Numbered from the stretch's first letter, positions 7,938 through 15,309 are shown. The stretch is DNA of 22,018 nt from Alphaproteobacteria bacterium (GCA_004356335.1 SMXP01000013.1:1-22018), one strand, 5' to 3'. Translations and numbers: made by a program. Notes: a model not told the origin generated them from the sequence alone.

Positions 7938-10463
7938 ATGATTGACCAGATCGTCCCACAGCGAGACGAGGAAGAGATGCCGGCTAAACGACGCCGGTGG
8001 TTCAATCCGCTGAGACTCATTGCCTGGCTATTCGGTTCGGTGGCGATCGTCAGCGTGGCTGCGGTGGTTGCTGTGGCAATCTACCTTGCCGCGGTCATTC
8101 GCGAGCTACCCAGTTCCGAATTGATGAGAGATTATCAACCACCGATCACGACCCGCATACATGCGGGCGACGGCAGTCTGATCGCGGAATTTGCGCGTGA
8201 ACGCCGCTTGTTCGTGCCTCTTGATGTGATTCCGCAACAAGTGATCGACGCTTTTATCGCTGCTGAAGATAAAAACTTTTTTGAACATCCGGGTGTCGAT
8301 TATCAAGGTGTCATACGAGCGGCTCTGGCTAACATTGACAATATTCGAAATGGCCGCCGCCTTGAGGGCGCATCGACGATCACCCAACAGGTTGCTCGAA
8401 ATTTCTTGTTGACCAGTGAAGTAAGTTTTGAACGCAAGCTCAAGGAAGCGCTAATCGCTTTGCGTTTGGAACAAACGTTTTCGAAGGAATACATTCTCGA
8501 GCTTTATTTAAACGAAATTTATTTGGGCTGGCGTTCTTATGGCGTTGCCGCTGCTGCCCTCAATTATTTTGATAAGTCTCTTGAGGACCTCGCGCTTGCG
8601 GAGACCGCTTATTTGGCTGCACTGCCAAAGGCGCCCAATAATTATCATCCTATTCGAAAAAGATCCGACGCCATTGCTCGGCGCAATTGGGTCCTCGATA
8701 GAATGGAGGCCAATGGCTTTATCTCACCGGCGACGGCTGCCGCGGCGAAGCGGGAAGATCTGGTTACGTTTGATCGGCCTGTGGGTGTTCATGTTGTCGA
8801 AGCGGAGTATTTCACCGAGGAAGTCCGACGTCAGCTCTACAAAATGTATGATGAGCAGGGGCTTTATGACGGTGGTCTATCGGTTCGCACAACCCTCGAT
8901 ACTGAAATGCAAAGATGGGCGCGCGATGCGCTGCGTTTCGGATTAACTCTTTATGACCGCCGCCATGGCTGGCGTGGCCCATACGCCACGATTTCCATCA
9001 CCGATCAAACGTGGCTTGGCGAAATCAAAAAAATCGAGAAGCCGAGTGATTTGGTGGAATGGGAAATAGCGGTTGTTCTTGAGACTTCCAATGAGGCAGC
9101 AAGGATCGGCTTTCAAGACGGCAAGGTGGGACAGATTCCCTTTGCTGAAATGAAATGGGCACGTCCTTGGGCGCGCGGTGAACGTGTTGGGGCGGCGCCC
9201 AGAAATCCCGGTACCGTTGTCGGCCGAGGTGATGTGGTATTCGTCGAGTCGCTTTTTAAAGACACCGACAGCGGTATTGTCTCCTTTGGCTCGCCGCGCT
9301 ACGCCTTGCGTCAGATACCGGCGGTTAATGGGGCCATTATCGCCATTGATCCGCACACGGGGCGGATCTTGGCCATGGTGGGTGGTTTTAGTTATTTCGG
9401 CAGCGAGTTCAATCGCGCGACACAAGCCATGCGGCAGCCCGGGTCGGCGTTTAAGCCGATCGTTTATTCTGCCGCGCTGGATCACGGTTATACGCCAATC
9501 TCCATCATTCTTGACGGGCCGTTGGTGGTCGACCAGGGGCCGGGTTTACCGTTGTGGAAACCGAAGAATTATTCTGGTGAGATCGGCGGGGAGACGTTGC
9601 TGCGCACGGGTATCGAGAAATCGCGCAACCTGATGACCGCCCGCCTTGCCATGGATATGGGCTTGGATTCGGTGGTCGAATACGCGGCCCGTCTCGGCGT
9701 CGCAGATAATCTTGAGCCGCGTCCCGCAATGGCTTTGGGTGCCGGAGAGACGACACTCATGCGCATGGTTGGGGCTTATTCCGTATTGGTCAATGGCGGC
9801 AAGAAAGTCGTCCCGACCTTTATCGATAGAATTCAAGACCGTTACGGCAAAACCATTTATCGACATGATCAGCGCACATGCGCCGCGTGTCAGGTAGAAG
9901 AGTGGGCAAATCAAGATGAGCCATTGTTGCCCGACATGCGTCCCCAGATCTTGGATCCCCGGACGGCATATCAATTGGTGTCGTTTTTGGAAGGCGCGGT
10001 ACAGAGGGGTACAGGTGTCCGCCTCAAAACGTTGGGCAAGCCCTTAGCCGGCAAAACCGGAACCACCAATGATTCTCGGGACGCATGGTTTTTGGGGTTC
10101 ACTCCGGATCTTTTGGTTGGGGCCTATGTCGGTTTCGATCAGCCGCATTCGCTAGGCGATCGGGAGACCGGCAGTCGTGTGGCATTGCCTATCGTCAAGA
10201 ACTTTTTTGAAAAGGCTCTGGAAGATGTGCCAGGCATTCCGTTCCGTGTTCCTGCCGGGATTATACTGGTGCGGATCAATGCCATTACCGGGGAATTGGC
10301 TCAGCCCGGCGACCCGCGGGTTATTCTGGAAGCATTCAAACTTGGCAACGAGCCGTCAAGCGAACGTCGGCAACAGCGGATCGTTTTTGGCGCCGACGGC
10401 CGGCCGGTTTTAGTATCGGCGCCCAATACGTCCTTGAGTACCGGCACGGGCGGGCTTTACTAG
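7938..10463 (+). CDS. mrcA: Penicillin-binding protein 1A (bifunctional transglycosylase/transpeptidase)
   Basis: A class A PBP of 841 residues that polymerises glycan strands and cross-links peptides in the periplasm. A short cytoplasmic tail (KRRRWFNP) is followed by one membrane helix at about 30-54. The GT51 transglycosylase domain (about 75-250) has catalytic E110 in AAEDKNFFEHPG and GASTITQQ at 144-151. The transpeptidase domain carries the nucleophile S503 with K506 (GSAFK), S562-R-N564, and K706-T-G708. Between them lies an extra segment of about 330-450 typical of PBP1A (PCBP_OB-like). Length and motifs are normal for the family. ATG 7938 has GAGAGGG 7 bases upstream. A later in-frame ATG at 7977 is also preceded by a purine-rich stretch. 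The amidase lies upstream and prfB downstream. The TAG stop is the first triplet of a repeat element. Confidence 0.97.
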   Translation: MIDQIVPQRDEEEMPAKRRRWFNPLRLIAWLFGSVAIVSVAAVVAVAIYLAAVIRELPSSELMRDYQPPITTRIHAGDGSLIAEFARERRLFVPLDVIPQQVIDAFIAAEDKNFFEHPGVDYQGVIRAALANIDNIRNGRRLEGASTITQQVARNFLLTSEVSFERKLKEALIALRLEQTFSKEYILELYLNEIYLGWRSYGVAAAALNYFDKSLEDLALAETAYLAALPKAPNNYHPIRKRSDAIARRNWVLDRMEANGFISPATAAAAKREDLVTFDRPVGVHVVEAEYFTEEVRRQLYKMYDEQGLYDGGLSVRTTLDTEMQRWARDALRFGLTLYDRRHGWRGPYATISITDQTWLGEIKKIEKPSDLVEWEIAVVLETSNEAARIGFQDGKVGQIPFAEMKWARPWARGERVGAAPRNPGTVVGRGDVVFVESLFKDTDSGIVSFGSPRYALRQIPAVNGAIIAIDPHTGRILAMVGGFSYFGSEFNRATQAMRQPGSAFKPIVYSAALDHGYTPISIILDGPLVVDQGPGLPLWKPKNYSGEIGGETLLRTGIEKSRNLMTARLAMDMGLDSVVEYAARLGVADNLEPRPAMALGAGETTLMRMVGAYSVLVNGGKKVVPTFIDRIQDRYGKTIYRHDQRTCAACQVEEWANQDEPLLPDMRPQILDPRTAYQLVSFLEGAVQRGTGVRLKTLGKPLAGKTGTTNDSRDAWFLGFTPDLLVGAYVGFDQPHSLGDRETGSRVALPIVKNFFEKALEDVPGIPFRVPAGIILVRINAITGELAQPGDPRVILEAFKLGNEPSSERRQQRIVFGADGRPVLVSAPNTSLSTGTGGLY

Positions 10464-10636
10464 AGCGCACATGCTTTACCCTGGCGGGTAAGGTGGTTTA
10501 GTGTCCGTTGCCACAATCCGCCCTGTTTGGAGCGCCGTGCGCAAAAGTGTGTGCGGTTTTGCGCGCAAACGGCGCGACCAAACAAGAACTTAGAGTATCG
10601 CAAGTGATTCCAAAACAGCAAGTGATGCTCTAGAGC
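10461..10636. repeat. Composite palindromic repeat filling the mrcA-prfB spacer
   Basis: The spacer is bounded by TAGAGC at 10461-10466 and TAGAGC at 10631-10636, the latter preceded by its inverse GCTCTA at 10627-10632. It contains three structures. A 6-bp stem TTACCC/GGGTAA lies at 10476-10481 and 10486-10491. A large hairpin spans 10524-10584 with outer arms TGTTTGG/CCAAACA and inner GCGCCG...CGGCGC and GCGCAAAA...TTTTGCGC pairing. A direct repeat GCAAGTGAT appears twice between 10599 and 10627. The first TAG is the mrcA stop codon. The spacer probably ends or stabilises the mrcA transcript, but this is inferred. Confidence 0.65.
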
Positions 10637-10651
10637 CAAGGAAAGAGATAG

Positions 10652-11771
10652 ATGAGTGCCGAAATTGAAATGCTCACCGCCAAAATCGAGCAGTCCTTAG
10701 AGCTGCTGAGGAGGCATCTTTGACCCAGAGAACACGCAAAAGCGCTTGAAGTTATTGAATGCGCAAGCGGAGGATCCCAATCTATGGAACGATCCTGCTG
10801 CGGCACAGAAAGTCATGAAACAGCGGACGGCTTTGGAAGACGCCCTAACCGCATTTGATGCCCTCACCACAAACTACACCGATACGAAAGAACTAATCGC
10901 GCTGGCCGAGGAGGAGGGCGACCAGGCGATGCTTGGGGAAGCGACGGCCGAATTGCAGGCCATCCACGTCCATGCGCATCAACAGGAAATGGAAACCTTG
11001 CTGTCCGGCGAAGCGGACTCTTGCGACGCGTATATCGACATCAATGCCGGCGCGGGCGGCACCGAAAGTCAAGATTGGGCTCAGATGCTGGAACGAATGT
11101 ATATGCGCTGGGCCAATGCGCGGGATATGCAGGTCGAAATTATCCACGAAATGTCGGGCGAGGAGGCAGGGATAAAATCGGCGACCTTATTAATCAAAGG
11201 AAAAAATGCCCATGGCTGGCTGAACATGGAATCCGGCGTGCATAGATTGGTGCGGATTTCACCCTTTGATTCGAATGCACGGCGTCATACCAGTTTCGCC
11301 AGTGTGTGGGTTTATCCCGCCATTGACGACTCAATCCATATTGAGATCATAGATAAAGATGTGCGGGTCGATACCTATCGTGCCAGCGGTGCCGGGGGTC
11401 AGCATATAAACAAGACCGATAGCGCCGTGCGGCTTACGCATATGCCGTCGGGCATTGTTGTTCAATGCCAGAGCAATCGATCGCAACACAAAAATCGCGC
11501 AACAGCTTGGAATATGTTGCGTGCAAAATTGTATGAAGCGGAACTCAAGAAACGCGAAGAGGAAACTCAGGCGAAAGCAGAGGCTAAAACGGATATCGCC
11601 TGGGGTCATCAAATCCGATCTTATGTGTTGCAGCCCTATCAAATGGTCAAGGATTTAAGAACCCAAGTGGAAAGTTCCAATCCGACTGCCGTGTTGGATG
11701 GCGATCTGGATGAGTTTTTGACCGCGGCATTGGCGGCCAAGATCCAGGGAGGCGGGGCAGGCGCGTCCTAG
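10652..11771 (+). CDS. prfB: Peptide chain release factor 2, expressed through programmed +1 frameshifting
   Basis: RF2 recognises UGA and UAA and triggers peptide release at the ribosome. The gene is split between two frames. Codons 1-23 run from ATG 10652 (MSAEIEMLTAKIEQSLELLRRHL) to an in-frame TGA at 10721-10723. Translation must slip +1 at CTT to read GAC (10722) and continue DPENTQKRLK to TAG 11769-11771, giving about 372 residues, the normal RF2 length. The stop-codon recognition motif SPF is at residues 203-205 and the catalytic GGQ at 248-250 (ASGAGGQHINKTDSAVRLTH). AAGGA about 9 bases upstream serves as the ribosome binding site. The slip is favoured when RF2 is scarce, so the gene regulates itself. 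It sits after mrcA, beyond a repeat-filled spacer, and its TAG stop opens another repeat. Confidence 0.97.
10709..10724 (+). promoter_or_regulatory. prfB programmed +1 ribosomal frameshift site
   Basis: A Shine-Dalgarno-like AGGAGG at 10709-10714 is followed by CAT, then the slippery CTT, the TGA stop and C (CTTTGAC at 10718-10724). The layout and 3-base spacing match the classical bacterial prfB site, where the internal Shine-Dalgarno pairs with 16S rRNA and the slow TGA decoding lets tRNA-Leu slip forward one base. The two frames on either side encode continuous RF2 sequence. Confidence 0.96.
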
Positions 11772-11875
11772 AGTTTTTCCGGTTTTGATGGAATCAAAAC
11801 CTGACCCTAAGTTGTTGTTTTGTCGTGTTTCCGGACGGAAAACCGGTTGCCACTTTTCCTGGAAACACTCTTAAG
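11769..11875. repeat. Palindromic intergenic repeat D between prfB and the bactofilin gene
   Basis: The element begins with TAGAG at the prfB stop codon and ends near CACTCTTAAG. A perfect 9-bp stem GGTTTTGAT (11781-11789)/ATCAAAACC (11793-11801) with a GGA loop lies just after prfB. Further on, GGAAAACCGG...CCACTTTTCCTGG at about 11837-11862 resembles repeat C, with which it shares the exact 18-base tail TTTTCCTGGAAACACTCT (11854-11871). It lies between convergent genes and can serve as a terminator on either strand. Confidence 0.7.
11781..11801. terminator. Candidate terminator hairpin after prfB
   Basis: A perfect 9-bp stem with a 3-base loop begins 10 bases after the prfB stop codon. The stem is moderately AT-rich and no uninterrupted U-run follows, so factor-independent termination is possible but not certain. 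It is part of the larger repeat D. Confidence 0.45.
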
Positions 11876-11989
11876 GGGATCAGGCAAAACAACAGGTTGC
11901 CGGGAGGCAGGCTCAAGTGTACATACCCCGCTTTGCCAGCAGGGTTTCCATCATTAATCGAAGACGAGCTTGAACCTAAGACTGTCTGA

Positions 11990-12541
11990 TTATGATTGCG
12001 GTAACGGGCGGCCCAATCTGCCGGGCCCGTCTCGCATGGATGGGCCCTCACCGTTGGTCGCCTTTGCTCGGCCAAGTGGCGCTCCCGAGTCAGCTTTGAC
12101 TCGTTGACCGGACTTAGGCATCTCTGCGGTCAGTGGATCCTCGGCATGGCGGCAATTACCATCGAAAAAGGCGCCGGATTCCACAGCCAGGGCATTGTGT
12201 AGGATGTCGCCCTCCACGTGAGCGGTACTGGAAAGTTGTACCTTACGGGCGCGAATACTACCGTGCACGCGACCACGCACGATGACATCGTTTGCCACGA
12301 TCTCTCCGTTAATCACGGCCTTATTTCCAACAGTCAGCGATCCGCTTCGGATGTTTCCATCAATGCGGCCGTCGATTTGAATATCGCCTTCTGAATGGAG
12401 GGTTCCTTCAACTAAAAGGTCTGTGCTGAAGATTGAAGGCGCGGCAGCACGTCCACCACGTTTGGTCGTTGGTGGCGTTGCATTGCTTGAACTGGGTTTC
12501 GCAGCGGCACCGTTGTCCTTATTCTTACTCCTTGAAAACAT
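11990..12541 (-). CDS. Bactofilin (polymer-forming cytoskeletal protein)
   Basis: A bactofilin of 183 residues. A disordered, basic, Ser/Pro/Ala-rich N-terminus (1-35) precedes a beta-helical DUF583 core at about 36-132, seen as repeating short strands (LLVEGTLHSEGDIQIDGRIDGNIRSGSLTVG and onward) with glycine turns. A second disordered tail ends the protein. Bactofilins polymerise without nucleotides into membrane-associated filaments that position cell-wall enzymes. The chosen start is ATG 12541-12539, preceded by AGGCAGG 5 bases away. An upstream TTG at 12556 would add only five residues. The gene overlaps the end of the M23 peptidase gene by 17 bp, which suggests translational coupling. 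The M23-bactofilin pair (LmdC-BacA in Hyphomonas, Csd1-CcmA in Helicobacter) is a known shape-determining module. Confidence 0.92.
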   Translation of the reverse strand: MFSRSKNKDNGAAAKPSSSNATPPTTKRGGRAAAPSIFSTDLLVEGTLHSEGDIQIDGRIDGNIRSGSLTVGNKAVINGEIVANDVIVRGRVHGSIRARKVQLSSTAHVEGDILHNALAVESGAFFDGNCRHAEDPLTAEMPKSGQRVKADSGAPLGRAKATNGEGPSMRDGPGRLGRPLPQS

Positions 12542-13892
12542 AGTTACCTGCCTCAATGAACTTTTCTGGGTCTTTTACTTTATTGTTGAACACAATCTCG
12601 TAATGCAAATGTGGGCCCGTACTTCGTCCTGTGGACCCCACCGTGGCGATTTTTTGGTAAAAATCGACCATTTCGCCCTTTTTTACGAGGATTTTTTGTA
12701 GATGTCCGTAGCGGGTTTTGAATCCATGGCCATGATCTAATTCGACCATATTTCCATATGGCCCTTTAGACTTAGCGAAAGTGACCAAACCTGAGGCAGC
12801 CGCCACGACGTCGCTACCCCGAGGCCCTGCCCAATCCATGCCAGAATGAAACGCACGCCGTCTCGAAAAGGGATCGATACGAGGTCCGAATCCGCTGGTT
12901 CGGCGACGTTTAACGTCGTTCAATGGGTTGATCAGGGGGATTTGGTTAAGCGCAGCTTCCAATACCGATAAGTGCTCAAGCTCATTAGCGAGCCGGTATA
13001 TCTGCTTGCGAAAGATATTGTCACCGTAATCTTGGGGAATAACGGTCAACGTGTCCACATCGGAAATCTCGACCAGTGGTCCACCAATTGCTCTTTCAGG
13101 GTCTTCGAATTTTTCGTAAACCTCTTCAAAATCGAGGCCCGTGTTGGCAATGATGGCAGCAACGTATTCAGAACGCTCCTGGCTTTCCTCCTGCATTGCA
13201 TAGACCAATCCATTTTGGCGGCCGCGAAGTTTTTCAACGCGGTTTTCCAAGGTCGCTACTCTGGATTCCAGAGAATTTCTGGATCCGCGACCGGTGACGC
13301 TGGTCTTGATCATTTGCCCCAATGCTGTCGTGACGGCTTCGACGGGATTCTCTTCCTCAATTTCACTACGGCGCGATTGCCTAGATGTCGGCTCGAGCTC
13401 GGTGACGCGCATCAAAACCGTATTGGATCCGGGTCTTGCTTTGTTTAGCGTATTAGATTTTGCGAAATGGGTTTGTTTCAGTTTGCCGCTCTGATCATTC
13501 ATCGCCTGGCGAAGGTCGACCAGTGATTCCAACTGCTCGTGGCGTTGCTCTAACTGGCGTGTCGATTCCCGAAACCGCTCTTCGGCGACCACTAAAACGT
13601 TGTTTACCTTGTCGTATTCTTGCTGCAGATCGTTGATACGCTGCTCATACCGCTTTTGCATGGCAACGGCATCGCGTTCCTTTTCCGAAATGATCTGTTC
13701 CTTAAAGACGACATTGACCGATGCATATCCAACCCAGGTTAGGAAACCCAGTGTCATGACCAGATAAGCAACCTGTGTCTGCCCCGAGAGGGCCACAAAG
13801 TGAACCTGACCGTCGCTTCGATGATAGAATTGTCTCTCGGGAAATAGTCTTCTTATTATTGCGGCGGTCGCCGCAAATAGCCCTTTGGTCAT
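12525..13892 (-). CDS. Membrane-anchored M23 (LytM) peptidoglycan endopeptidase, LmdC-like
   Basis: A protein of 455 residues with a cytoplasmic N-terminus (about 1-37, basic), one membrane helix (about 40-62), long coiled-coil segments (about 65-135 and 205-245) and a C-terminal M23 domain (about 333-440). All catalytic positions are intact: H349 and D353 in FHSGMDWAG, H397 in YGHLQK, and H428/H430 in GPHLHYE. It should therefore be an active zinc endopeptidase, not a degenerate EnvC-type activator. The periplasmic domain would cleave peptide cross-links while the N-terminus meets bactofilin filaments in the cytoplasm. That interaction is inferred from the overlapping bactofilin gene and from the characterised LmdC-BacA pair. 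ATG 13892-13890 follows GAGGGACGG. A 639-bp gap separates it from bcp upstream on the same strand. Confidence 0.93.
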   Translation of the reverse strand: MTKGLFAATAAIIRRLFPERQFYHRSDGQVHFVALSGQTQVAYLVMTLGFLTWVGYASVNVVFKEQIISEKERDAVAMQKRYEQRINDLQQEYDKVNNVLVVAEERFRESTRQLEQRHEQLESLVDLRQAMNDQSGKLKQTHFAKSNTLNKARPGSNTVLMRVTELEPTSRQSRRSEIEEENPVEAVTTALGQMIKTSVTGRGSRNSLESRVATLENRVEKLRGRQNGLVYAMQEESQERSEYVAAIIANTGLDFEEVYEKFEDPERAIGGPLVEISDVDTLTVIPQDYGDNIFRKQIYRLANELEHLSVLEAALNQIPLINPLNDVKRRRTSGFGPRIDPFSRRRAFHSGMDWAGPRGSDVVAAASGLVTFAKSKGPYGNMVELDHGHGFKTRYGHLQKILVKKGEMVDFYQKIATVGSTGRSTGPHLHYEIVFNNKVKDPEKFIEAGNYVFKE

Positions 13893-14531
13893 TAGACCGT
13901 CCCTCTACACCCCAAACCCGATACTCGGCCCCCCCATTTTGCTTTTGATACTTAGGGCCTACCGGCGATCCTAGCATACTATCAGGCTGGATCTTACTGA
14001 AAACTTGGCAAAATTAAAGCCCGGGAGCATGTCATGTGGCTGGTTTAATCCGAAATGGTTATCGGAAGGTAACCTCGCTTGGGGCATGGCAGGCGATTGG
14101 AGCCATGCTTTAAGATCTCGATCGAACCTCACGCACGCATTAGGTGAAAATTGAACGGGAGATGTGGTTCAAATAGCGGCGGTCATACGCCCTCATTTTG
14201 CTGCTTTTGGGTCAATTATTGGCGTCATCCCGGTCGCATATCACGGCATGTGGGTGTCAAGTGGGACTGTTAGCCAACCCATATATTCAATCATTCCAAG
14301 TGAGGGTTCCCCTCTAGAGCGCATTCACAAAAAGTGTACGCGGTTTTTGGGTTCGAATGGGCGACCCATAACAAACCTAGACCCCCGTTCCCTGATTCAA
14401 TGAATTGTGAACGGGGGTCTAGTCCCGTTCGGTCGGATCGTTGGCCACAAAAAAGTAAAACCGGATAAGGACACAAGGCCGATAGACTAAATGGGCCCCG
14501 ATGGGGCTGCCGTGTCGTGCGCGGCACCTGA
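13893..14531. other. 639-bp spacer upstream of the M23 gene: repeat B, otherwise empty
   Basis: No open frame here shows a protein family, and I saw no tRNA or known ncRNA. The M23 promoter must lie in the right-to-left reading of this stretch, but no convincing -35/-10 pair is visible. The repeat at 14315-14422 occupies the part nearer bcp. A short GGTTA...TAACC stem occurs near 14057-14074. This is long for a spacer in an otherwise compact region and may hold decayed sequence. Confidence 0.5.
14315..14422. repeat. Palindromic intergenic repeat, copy B (two-hairpin element)
   Basis: This is a 108-bp near-identical copy of the repeat at 7741-7849 in the same orientation. The second dyad is longer here: CTAGACCCCCGTTC-type arms at 14377-14390 and 14409-14422 pair over 14 bp with no mismatch, around an 18-base loop. 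In the first dyad the right arm reads GAATGGGC instead of GAATGCGC, so one pair is lost. Differences from copy A are one base of indel and about five substitutions. There is no right-hand CTAGAGCGCA direct repeat; the copy ends at CTAG followed by TCCCG. Confidence 0.85.
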
Positions 14532-15002
14532 TCACAGAGCCTGGACGGCCGTGAGGACCTCTTCGGCATGGCCGTTAACTTTTACTTTCCGCCAAATCTG
14601 GTGAATCACGCCCGCCGCATCGATCAAAAAGGTCGATCGTTCCACGCCCATGAATTTGCGGCCATACATATTCTTCTCGACCCAAACGCCGTAATCCTCA
14701 CTCACATGGCTGTCCTCGTCGGACGCTAGAATGATGGAAAGGGAATGTTTTTCCTTGAATTTGTCGTGCCGGTTCACCGGGTCTTTCGACGTCCCGATAA
14801 CAACCGCGCCCGCTTTATCAAAGGCCTTTATATGTTTGCTGAAGGCAATGGCCTGTTTCGTACAACCTGGTGTTAAATCCTTCGGGTAGAAGTAAAGGAC
14901 GACCGTTTGCCCTTTCAGGTTCTTTAGAGAAATCTTGCCGTCGCTATCGGTTGGCATTGCGAAGGCCGGAGCCTTATCGCCGATTTTGAGGTCTTTAGTC
15001 AT
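14532..15002 (-). CDS. bcp: Peroxiredoxin of the Bcp/PrxQ family, single-cysteine type
   Basis: A cytoplasmic thiol peroxidase of 156 residues that reduces H2O2 and organic hydroperoxides. The thioredoxin-like fold has the peroxidatic C47 in DLTPGCTKQAIAF. T44 and P45 precede it as in the family, and a conserved arginine is in VERSTFLID. In E. coli Bcp a resolving cysteine lies five residues after the peroxidatic one. Here that position is I52, and no other cysteine exists in the protein, so it must be recycled by an external thiol (1-Cys mechanism). ATG 15002-15000 is preceded by GGGGTGAGCAGGA. The gene shares a strand with the M23 and bactofilin genes but is separated by 639 bp, so it is probably a separate unit. 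It is divergent from the AsmA gene. Confidence 0.95.
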   Translation of the reverse strand: MTKDLKIGDKAPAFAMPTDSDGKISLKNLKGQTVVLYFYPKDLTPGCTKQAIAFSKHIKAFDKAGAVVIGTSKDPVNRHDKFKEKHSLSIILASDEDSHVSEDYGVWVEKNMYGRKFMGVERSTFLIDAAGVIHQIWRKVKVNGHAEEVLTAVQAL

Positions 15003-15309
15003 TCCTGCTCACCCCTTTTCCATGAAGATCGCCAAGCGTGCCCTGACGAGCCGCCCTATATCGTTTACCCTAAGGCAACTAATTTGGACTAGACGGGCCA
15101 AAATCGCTAACTTCAAGGCATGCTTGCCCGTGCCGGTTTAGCATCCGGCCAAAGCCGAGCTTTGCTGAACCGAGCTTTGCTGAACCGAACAATGGGAACT
15201 CGCTTTCGGTCGTTGCTTGACGGGCTATCATCCTTTACTGCTTGAACAATCCAGGATAGTAGCACGGCGCTCAGCTCTAAACCCAGTGTGCCAAGCGGAT
15301 CTTTAAAAC
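15003..15309. other. 307-bp divergent spacer between bcp and the AsmA gene
   Basis: This spacer must contain promoters for both flanking genes, but I cannot place a convincing -35/-10 pair. The only structure seen is a 15-bp tandem duplication at 15156-15185. The AsmA start at 15310 has no good ribosome binding site within it. Confidence 0.45.
15156..15185. repeat. Tandem duplication, 2 x 15 bp
   Basis: CGAGCTTTGCTGAAC occurs at 15156-15170 and again, without any mismatch, at 15171-15185. A third partial unit, CGAAC, follows. It lies in the divergent bcp/AsmA promoter region and may reflect replication slippage. Confidence 0.85.

Noticed and set aside
10652..10723. Possibility that prfB is a pseudogene because of the in-frame TGA
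   Set aside because: The TGA sits in a complete programmed frameshift cassette (AGGAGG, CTT, TGA, C), and the +1 frame continues intact RF2 to normal length.
12542..12556. TTG start for bactofilin five residues upstream
   Set aside because: ATG 12541-12539 is better spaced from AGGCAGG, which itself lies between the TTG and the ATG.
12525..13892. M23 protein as the EnvC-like activator of the amidase at 6327
   Set aside because: EnvC-type activators have degenerate LytM sites, whereas all five catalytic positions are intact here, and the overlapping bactofilin gene points to the LmdC role.
14164..14403. Small plus-strand frame across repeat B
   Set aside because: Its C-terminal half is translated repeat sequence and the rest has no recognisable content.
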